Shown here: in pieces, positions 54,081 to 59,741 of the stretch | Position numbering within the stretch: the stretch's first letter is position 1 | Layout of the letters: each line of letters opens with the position of its first letter | From: Nocardioides sp. zg-DK7169 | GTDB taxonomy: Bacteria > Actinomycetota > Actinomycetes > Propionibacteriales > Nocardioidaceae | Assembly (NCBI RefSeq): GCF_013155365.1 | Contig: NZ_JABJRA010000016.1 | Location: 1 to 59,741 of the forward strand | Direction of reading: 5' to 3' | DNA length: 59,741 nt | Translations under genes and position numbers: made by a program | Notes under the pieces: model-generated | What the model was told of the DNA's origin: nothing | What the model saw: the letters and a program-made list of their open reading frames with translations, nothing else | Database searches by the model: none

Positions 54081-55241
54081 GTGACCCGTGACACGCCTGC
54101 TGGTACGTCGTCCGTCCCGCCCGCCGCTGCCGCCACACCTGCGCGGCCCCGCGGGCTGCGCCCGGCGCTGGCCCGCGCGGAGGCGGCCGTCTTCGCCGGC
54201 GCGCTGAACCTGCCCGCGCGGGTGCAGCGGCGGCTGGCCGGGCCGCCGGTGGTGAGCGAGGGGCAGACCCTCGCGGTCGACACCCAGCTGATGCTGCGCC
54301 TGCAGCGGGTGGCGCGCGAGGCCCCCGCGGAGTCGCTGCCGATCCCGGCCGGGCGCCGCGCCATCGTGCGCCAGTCCCGGCTGGCCGGCGGGCGGCCCGG
54401 CGTCGGCGCCGTACGCGACCTGCGGCTGGGGGACGCCGGCGAGCTGGGCGCGCGGCTCTACACCCCGACCGGGCACCCGTCGCTGACCCGGCAGGGCTGG
54501 GAGCCGGGGACGCCGGGCAGCTCGAGCCCGCTGCTGGTCTTCTTCCACGGCGGCGGCTTCATCTACGGCGACCTGGAGTCCCACGACGCGGCCTGCCGGC
54601 TGCTGGCCGAGCACTCCGGGGTGCGGGTGCTGGCGGTGGACTACCGCCTCGCGCCCGAGGCGCCGTTCCCCGCGGCGTACGACGACTGCGTGGCGGCGTA
54701 CCGCTGGGTGGTCGCGCACGCCGCCGACCCCGACGTCGGGCTGGACGTCGACCTGGAGCGGATCGCGGTCGGCGGGGACTCCGCGGGCGGCAACCTGGCC
54801 GCCGGGGTGGCGATCGCCGCGGCTCGCGAGGGGCTGCCGCTGGCCTTCCAGCTGCTGGTCTACCCGATGGCCGACGGCGAGGCGACGATGGCGAGCCGGC
54901 GCACCTACGGCTCCGGGTTCTTCCTGAGCGCGGAGTTCATGGGCCTCGCGACCGTGAACTACCTCCCCGACCCCGCGACCCGCTCCGACCCCCGGGTCTC
55001 GCTGCTGCACGCCGACCTGCCGTCCGGCCTGGCCCCGGCGTACGTCTGCACCGCCGGCTTCGACCCGCTGCGCGACGAGGGGGAGGCGTACGCCGCGCGC
55101 CTCACCGATGCCGGCGTGCCGGTCTCCACCCGCCGCTTCGCCGACCAGATCCACGGCTTCTTCAACGTCGTCGGCGCCGGCCGCACCGCCCGCGCCGCGC
55201 ACCGCGAGATCGCGGGGGTGCTGCGGGACGCGCTGCGCTGA
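54081..55241 (+). CDS. Alpha/beta hydrolase, hormone-sensitive-lipase type
   Basis: 386 residues. FFHGGGFIYGD supplies the oxyanion hole (HGGG), and GGDSAGGNLAAG holds the nucleophile serine of GDSAGG; acid and base are the Asp in TAGFDPLRDEGEAY and the His in QIHGFFN. It hydrolyses esters with short acyl chains, substrate unknown. An N-terminal extension of about 60 residues (Ala/Arg-rich) is not part of the domain. TAGGTT ends 6 nt before the GTG, so the gene is probably leaderless. Confidence 0.9.
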   Translation: MTRDTPAGTSSVPPAAAATPARPRGLRPALARAEAAVFAGALNLPARVQRRLAGPPVVSEGQTLAVDTQLMLRLQRVAREAPAESLPIPAGRRAIVRQSRLAGGRPGVGAVRDLRLGDAGELGARLYTPTGHPSLTRQGWEPGTPGSSSPLLVFFHGGGFIYGDLESHDAACRLLAEHSGVRVLAVDYRLAPEAPFPAAYDDCVAAYRWVVAHAADPDVGLDVDLERIAVGGDSAGGNLAAGVAIAAAREGLPLAFQLLVYPMADGEATMASRRTYGSGFFLSAEFMGLATVNYLPDPATRSDPRVSLLHADLPSGLAPAYVCTAGFDPLRDEGEAYAARLTDAGVPVSTRRFADQIHGFFNVVGAGRTARAAHREIAGVLRDALR

Positions 55242-55269
55242 GAGCTGGGCGGAGCGGGGCAGAAGACCC

Positions 55270-56139
55270 TCAGCGACCCTCGTCCAGCAACCGGGTCAGG
55301 TAGGTGCCGTACCCGCTCTTGGTCAGCGCGGCGGCCCGCTCGGCGAGCTGGGCGTCGTCGATGAAGCCCATCCGCCAGGCGACCTCCTCGGGGGCGCCGA
55401 TCTTCTGGCCCTGCCGGTGCTCGATGGCGCGCACGAAGTCGCTGGCGTTGGCGAGGTCGTCGAAGGTGCCGGTGTCCAGCCAGGCGGCGCCGCGGGGGAG
55501 CACCTCGACGTGCAGGCGCCCCTCCTCGAGGTAGCGGCGGTTGAGGTCGGTGATCTCCAGCTCGCCGCGCGCCGACGGCGTGAGGTCGCGCGCCAGCTCG
55601 ACGACGCCGGCGTCGTAGAAGTACAGCCCCGGCACCGCATAGCTGCTGCGCGGGTGCTCGGGCTTCTCCTCCAGGGAGAGCGCGAGCCCGGAGTCGTCGA
55701 ACTCCACCACGCCGTACGCCGTGGGGTCGGCGACCCGGTAGCCGAAGACGACCGCGCCGTCGACGTCGTGGAAGCGGCGCAGCCGGGTGCCGAGGCCGTC
55801 GCCGTAGAAGAGGTTGTCGCCGAGCGCCATCCCGACCGGCTCGGAGCCGATGTGCTGCTCGCCGATCAGGAACGCCTGCGCCAGCCCGTCGGGGCTGGGC
55901 TGCACCGCCCAGGACAGCTCGATCCCGAACTGCGAGCCGTCGCCGAGCAGGCGCCGGAACAGCTCGGCCTCGTGGGGCGTGGTGATCACCAGGATCTCGC
56001 GGATCCCCGCCAGCATCAGCGTGGAGAGCGGGTAGTAGATCATCGGCTTGTCGTAGACGGGCAGCAGCTGCTTGCTGACGCCCAGCGTGATGGGGTGCAG
56101 TCGTGAGCCGGTGCCGCCGGCGAGGATGATGCCGCGCAT
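55270..56139 (-). CDS. rmlA: Glucose-1-phosphate thymidylyltransferase
   Basis: 289 residues. The nucleotide-binding loop LAGGTGSRLHPITLGVSKQL and the motifs PVYDKPMIYYPLSTLMLAG, ALGDNLFYGDG and GVVEFDDSGLALSLEEKP identify RmlA. It makes dTDP-glucose, the first step of dTDP-L-rhamnose synthesis. The ATG at 56139 is 7 nt after a TACAGT -10 element, so leaderless. Divergent from rmlB. Confidence 0.95.
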   Translation of the reverse strand: MRGIILAGGTGSRLHPITLGVSKQLLPVYDKPMIYYPLSTLMLAGIREILVITTPHEAELFRRLLGDGSQFGIELSWAVQPSPDGLAQAFLIGEQHIGSEPVGMALGDNLFYGDGLGTRLRRFHDVDGAVVFGYRVADPTAYGVVEFDDSGLALSLEEKPEHPRSSYAVPGLYFYDAGVVELARDLTPSARGELEITDLNRRYLEEGRLHVEVLPRGAAWLDTGTFDDLANASDFVRAIEHRQGQKIGAPEEVAWRMGFIDDAQLAERAAALTKSGYGTYLTRLLDEGR

Positions 56140-56146
56140 GCAGCGA

Positions 56147-56181
56147 ACTGTAGGCACGATCACGCCGCCCGTGCCTAGCAT
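56147..56181. promoter_or_regulatory. Divergent leaderless promoters of rmlA and rmlB
   Basis: TACAGT (minus strand, 56152-56147) sits 7 nt before the rmlA start, and TAGCAT (56176-56181) sits 7 nt before the rmlB start. Both genes lack a ribosome site. Only 49 nt separate the starts, so regulation is probably shared. Confidence 0.55.
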
Positions 56182-56188
56182 CGGGCGC

Positions 56189-57187
56189 ATGGACCGCATC
56201 CTCGTGACCGGTGGCGCCGGGTTCATCGGCTCCAACTTCGTGCACCACCTCCTCGCGCAGACCGCCGCGCGGGTGACGGTGCTCGACAAGCTGACCTACG
56301 CCGCCAGCCGGGAGGCGCTCGCCGGGCTGCCGGCCGACCGGGTCTCGCTGGTGGTCGGCGACGTGGCCGACCCGGGCGTGGTCGAGCCGCTCGTGGCCGA
56401 GCACGACGCGGTGGTCCACTTCGCCGCGGAGTCGCACAACGACAACTCGCTGGCCGACCCCTCGCCGTTCATCCACACCAACCTGATCGGCACCTTCACC
56501 CTCCTCGAGGCGGTCCGCAAGGCCGGGACGCGGCTGCACCACGTCTCCACCGACGAGGTGTACGGCGACCTCGAGCTCGACGACCCGGAGCGCTTCACCG
56601 AGTCCACGGCGTACAACCCCTCGAGCCCCTACTCCGCCTCCAAGGCCGGCTCGGACCACCTGGTGCGGGCGTGGGTGCGCAGCTTCGGGGTGCGGGCGAC
56701 GATCTCGAACTGCTCCAACAACTACGGCCCCTGGCAGCACGTGGAGAAGTTCATCCCGCGCCAGATCACCAACGTGCTCGCCGGCGGGCGGCCCAAGGTG
56801 TACGGCGCGGGGCTCAACGTGCGCGACTGGATCCACGCCGAGGACCACTCCGCCGCGGTCTGGACCATCCTCACCCGCGGCCGGGTCGGGGAGACCTACC
56901 TGGTCGGCGCGGACGGGGAGCGCAACAACCTCGAGGTGGTGCGCACGATCCTGCGGCTGCTGGGGCGCCCCGAGGACGACTTCGACTTGGTGGGCGACCG
57001 CGCCGGGCACGACCTGCGCTACGCGATCGACTCCACCAAGCTGCGCGCCGAGCTCGGCTGGGCCCCGTCCTACGCCGACTTCGAGGCCGGCCTCGCCGCC
57101 ACCGTCGAGTGGTACGCCGCCCACGAGGACTGGTGGGCGCCCCACAAGGCCGACGTGGAGCGCGCCTACGCCGCCAAGGGCCAGTGA
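56189..57187 (+). CDS. rmlB: dTDP-glucose 4,6-dehydratase
   Basis: 332 residues, SDR fold. GGAGFIGSNFVHHLL binds NAD; the active-site set is STDEVYGDLELDD and YSASKAGSDHLV (Tyr-x-x-x-Lys). It converts dTDP-glucose to the 4-keto-6-deoxy sugar. It starts at the ATG at 56189. Its stop overlaps the GTG of the next gene, so translation is coupled. Confidence 0.95.
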   Translation: MDRILVTGGAGFIGSNFVHHLLAQTAARVTVLDKLTYAASREALAGLPADRVSLVVGDVADPGVVEPLVAEHDAVVHFAAESHNDNSLADPSPFIHTNLIGTFTLLEAVRKAGTRLHHVSTDEVYGDLELDDPERFTESTAYNPSSPYSASKAGSDHLVRAWVRSFGVRATISNCSNNYGPWQHVEKFIPRQITNVLAGGRPKVYGAGLNVRDWIHAEDHSAAVWTILTRGRVGETYLVGADGERNNLEVVRTILRLLGRPEDDFDLVGDRAGHDLRYAIDSTKLRAELGWAPSYADFEAGLAATVEWYAAHEDWWAPHKADVERAYAAKGQ

Positions 57188-58593
57188 CGGTGAGCGAGCA
57201 CCCCGTCGAGGCCCTCACTGTCGAGGAGACCGCGATCCCCGGCCTGCTCGTGGTCCGGATGCCGGTGCACGCCGACTCGCGCGGCTGGTTCAAGGAGAAC
57301 TGGCAGCGCGAGAAGATGACCGCGCTGGGGCTCCCGGACTTCGGGCCGGTGCAGAACAACATCTCCTTCAACGCCCGCCGCGGCGCCACCCGCGGGATCC
57401 ACGCCGAGCCGTGGGACAAGCTGGTCTCGGTGGCGACCGGGCGGGTCTTCGGCGCGTGGGTGGACCTGCGCGCGGGGGACAGCTTCGGCGCGAGCGTCCA
57501 CCTCGAGGTCGGGCCCGGCACGTCGGTGTTCGTGCCGCGCGGGGTCGGCAACTCCTACCAGGCGCTGGAGGACGCGACGGCGTACTCCTACCTGGTCAAC
57601 GAGCACTGGCGCCCCGGCACCACCTATCCCGCGGTCGCGCTGGACGACCCCGCGCTCGCGATCCCGTGGCCGGTGCCGCTCGCCGACGCCGACGTCTCCG
57701 AGAAGGACCGCACCAACCCCGCCCTCGACGCGGTGGCCCCGATGGCGGCGCGGCGCACCCTGGTGCTCGGCGGGCGCGGCCAGCTCGGGCAGGCGCTGGT
57801 CGCCGCGTTCCCCGGCAGCCACGCGCTGGGGCGCGACGAGCTCGACCTCACCGACCCGGACGCGCTGGCGGCCTGGCCGTGGGGCGAGTACGACGTGGTG
57901 CTCAACGCAGCCGCGTGGACCGCCGTCGACGACGCCGAGACGCCGGAGGGGCGGGCCGGGGCGTGGGCCGCGAACGCGCAGGCCCCTGCCGCGCTGGCCC
58001 GGCTGGCCAGCGAGCACCGGCTGACGCTGGTGCACTACTCATCCGACTACGTCTTCGACGGCACCCGCGAGGTGCACGCCGAGGACGAGCCGCTCAGCCC
58101 GCTGGGCGTCTACGGGCAGACCAAGGCCGCGGGCGACGTCGCGGTCGCGACCACGCCGCGGCACTACCTGCTGCGCACCTCGTGGGTGGTCGGCGCCGGC
58201 GCCAACTTCGTGCGCACGATGCAGTCGCTGGCCGCGCGGGGCGTCTCACCCAGCGTGGTCGACGACCAGGTCGGCCGGCTGACCTTCACCGACGAGCTCG
58301 CGCGCGCCACCCGGCACCTGCTCGACGAGCGCGCGGCGTACGGCACCTACCACGTCAGCAACGCCGGCGACCCGCTGTCGTGGGCCGGCATCGCGCGCGC
58401 GGTCTTCGAGCTCAGCGGCCGCTCGGGCGACGACGTGACCCCGGTGAGCACCGAGGAGTACGCCGCGGGCCGGGCGATGGCGCCGCGCCCGCGCCACAGC
58501 ACCCTCGACCTCACCCGCCTGCGCGCCACCGGCTTCCAGCCGGAGGACCAGCTGAGCGCGCTGGGGCGTTACTGCGGCGAACAGTCCCCGTGA
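57184..58593 (+). CDS. Bifunctional dTDP-4-dehydrorhamnose 3,5-epimerase / reductase (RmlC-RmlD fusion)
   Basis: 469 residues. The first ~185 residues are an RmlC cupin (SRGWFKENWQREKM; QNNISFNARRGATRGIHAEP with the catalytic His). The rest is RmlD: VLGGRGQLGQALVAAF, SSDYVFDGTREV, and YGQTKAAGDVAV (Tyr-x-x-x-Lys). The fusion catalyses the last two steps to dTDP-L-rhamnose. GTG start at 57184 overlaps the rmlB stop (GTGA); a GTG at 57190 is the alternative. Rhamnose is needed for actinobacterial wall linkers. Confidence 0.92.
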   Translation: MTVSEHPVEALTVEETAIPGLLVVRMPVHADSRGWFKENWQREKMTALGLPDFGPVQNNISFNARRGATRGIHAEPWDKLVSVATGRVFGAWVDLRAGDSFGASVHLEVGPGTSVFVPRGVGNSYQALEDATAYSYLVNEHWRPGTTYPAVALDDPALAIPWPVPLADADVSEKDRTNPALDAVAPMAARRTLVLGGRGQLGQALVAAFPGSHALGRDELDLTDPDALAAWPWGEYDVVLNAAAWTAVDDAETPEGRAGAWAANAQAPAALARLASEHRLTLVHYSSDYVFDGTREVHAEDEPLSPLGVYGQTKAAGDVAVATTPRHYLLRTSWVVGAGANFVRTMQSLAARGVSPSVVDDQVGRLTFTDELARATRHLLDERAAYGTYHVSNAGDPLSWAGIARAVFELSGRSGDDVTPVSTEEYAAGRAMAPRPRHSTLDLTRLRATGFQPEDQLSALGRYCGEQSP

Positions 58594-58600
58594 GACGGGG

Positions 58601-58631
58601 GTAGGCGGCGTAGGCGGGGTAGGCGGGGTAG
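58601..58631. repeat. 9-bp short tandem repeat
   Basis: GTAGGCGG(C/G) repeats three times, plus a partial copy, just past the RmlCD stop and before the stop of the coiled-coil gene (minus strand). Probable slippage. Confidence 0.75.
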
Positions 58632-58635
58632 CTCG

Positions 58636-59741
58636 TCAGGCCTCCGGCCGCACCCGGCGCAGCAGCTCGGTGAACTCCGCCGCATCCACCTGGCGCGCGC
58701 CGATGGTGAGCGGCGGCATCGCCGGGCGGGTCACGCGGACCTGCCAGCCCGGGTCGCCGGGGAGGCCCGCGACCTCGACGCCGGTGCGGGCGTCGGTCAG
58801 GTCGATGTGGTGGTGCTCGCCGTCGGCGCGGACCTCGAGGGTGCCGTTGCCGATCCTTACGAAGCTGCGCGAGGTCAGCACCCGCACGGCCAGCAGCAGC
58901 AGGAACACCGCGAGCACGCCGCCGATCACCGCGGCGTCGTTGGCGACCCGGCCGTCCTGGACGAGGTACGCCGTGGCGCCGGCAGCGGCGAGCGCGAGCA
59001 GCACCAGCAGCCAGCCGAGGACGGCACCGCGGCGGCGCCGGTAACGCACCGGCCTCTCCGCGGGGGCGGCGGCGTCGGCGGCAGGGACAGCGGCAGGAGC
59101 AACGCCACCAGCAGGGCGCGCGGCACCAGCGGCACCAGCGCCACCGGCACCCGGCGCGGCCGAGGCGCGCGGCGCCCCGCCGAGCAGCTGCTCGCGGGCC
59201 TCGGCCAGCTCGACGGCCAGCGCGGCGGCGCGCTCCTCGGCGACGATGCGGTCCTCGAGGGCGAACTGTGCGAGCTCGGCCTGGTGGCGCACCGAGGACT
59301 CCACGGCCTGGCGGTCGATGGCGCGCTGCTCGGCGGCGTCCTCGATCTCGGCGCGCAGCCGGGCGTGCTCGGCGGCGTCGCGCTCGGCCTCCTCGCGGGC
59401 GGCCATCGCGACGCCGAGGGCCTCGGTCCGCTCGGCGAGCTGCTGCTCGGCCTGCTGGCGGGCCTCGGCGGCGCGGGCGGCGAGCTCGGCGTGGGCCTCG
59501 GCGTCCTGCTCGGCGGCGACCCGGGCGACGACGGCCGCGGTCGCGACCTCCTCGGCCTCGAGCCGGGCGGCGTGGGCGGCCTCGAGCTCGGCGGCCAGCG
59601 CGCGGGCGGCCTCCTCGGCGGCGACCCGGGCCTCGTGCGCGAGCCGGGCGGCCTCGGCGGCCTGCTCGGCGGCGACGTGGGCGGCGCTCTCGCCGGCCGC
59701 GGCCTGCCCGGCCAGCGTGGCCTGGGCGGTGGCGGCGGCCT
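58636..59741 (-). CDS. Coiled-coil membrane protein with C-terminal PH-like domain (5' end outside window)
   Basis: The frame stays open to the window edge, well beyond the ATG at 59406, so the start is outside. About 367 residues visible. The N-terminal 200 are Ala/Glu/Arg-rich with heptad-like AAEEAARALAAELEAAHAAR patterns (coiled coil). Two membrane segments follow (VLGWLLVLLALAAAGATAYL and AVIGGVLAVFLLLLAVRVL). The C-terminal 75 residues (FVRIGNGTLEVRADGEHHHI) are a PH-like beta domain. Function unknown; perhaps an envelope-associated scaffold. The C-terminus ends at a TGA at 58636. Confidence 0.7.
   Translation of the reverse strand, partial: AAATAQATLAGQAAAGESAAHVAAEQAAEAARLAHEARVAAEEAARALAAELEAAHAARLEAEEVATAAVVARVAAEQDAEAHAELAARAAEARQQAEQQLAERTEALGVAMAAREEAERDAAEHARLRAEIEDAAEQRAIDRQAVESSVRHQAELAQFALEDRIVAEERAAALAVELAEAREQLLGGAPRASAAPGAGGAGAAGAARPAGGVAPAAVPAADAAAPAERPVRYRRRRGAVLGWLLVLLALAAAGATAYLVQDGRVANDAAVIGGVLAVFLLLLAVRVLTSRSFVRIGNGTLEVRADGEHHHIDLTDARTGVEVAGLPGDPGWQVRVTRPAMPPLTIGARQVDAAEFTELLRRVRPEA

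Overview
The window comes from a high-GC actinobacterium, most likely Nocardioidaceae (Nocardioides-like). The reasons are about 70% GC with GC3-rich codons, GTG/TTG starts, two DUF222-HNH (13E12-type) genes, a GAF-ANTAR regulator, AIM24 and DUF6629 proteins, a CsoR/CopZ/CopA copper operon, a MutT1-type Nudix-phosphatase fusion and a fused RmlC-RmlD. The assignment rests on family content only; no 16S or other marker was compared. No tRNA, rRNA, CRISPR array or prophage was recognised.

Layout. 1-4.8 kb is scarred by mobile DNA: the end of an IS3-type element, a CHAP-like wall protein, an NlpC/P60 remnant cut by a complete ISL3 element (24-bp inverted repeats) and a DUF222-HNH gene with a perfect SOS box. 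4.9-12.2 kb holds two lipoproteins, an ECF sigma factor coupled to a CU044_5270-type membrane protein, a DUF6629 membrane protein, a secreted Ig-like protein, a sigma factor that has lost region 4, an amphipathic Pro/Trp repeat protein and a beta-propeller protein ending at a strong terminator. 12.2-22.3 kb is mostly metabolic or housekeeping: lactate monooxygenase, two small proteins, a zinc protease, AIM24, an APC permease, two DUF202 proteins, a second SOS-boxed DUF222-HNH gene, GAF-ANTAR and STAS regulators, and a lipocalin-like protein.

22.5-37.6 kb encodes large secreted enzymes (an M14 carboxypeptidase with a PA domain and an amidase, both with related C-terminal Ig-like domains), a three-gene translationally coupled glycan cluster (methyltransferase, unknown protein, GT61) and a 1082-residue hybrid histidine kinase. 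37.8-42.3 kb has a cold-shock gene, a small acidic protein and a CsoR-controlled copper operon. 42.4-54 kb is a phosphate island: MutT1-like, PHO box, pstSCAB, then on the other strand ppk1, a DUF47 protein and a Pit transporter, so scavenging, low-affinity uptake and polyphosphate storage lie together. 54-58.6 kb has an HSL-type hydrolase and the dTDP-rhamnose genes rmlA, rmlB and rmlCD. The window ends inside a coiled-coil membrane protein.

The most notable feature is a family of five palindromes, each exactly 62 bp (27849, 31108, 42355, 48692, 49953). All lie just 3' of stop codons. The outer arms are near-identical and there are compensatory changes in the stem. Two copies bracket the amidase gene and two bracket an orphan AbiEi/nuclease-like gene inside the phosphate island.
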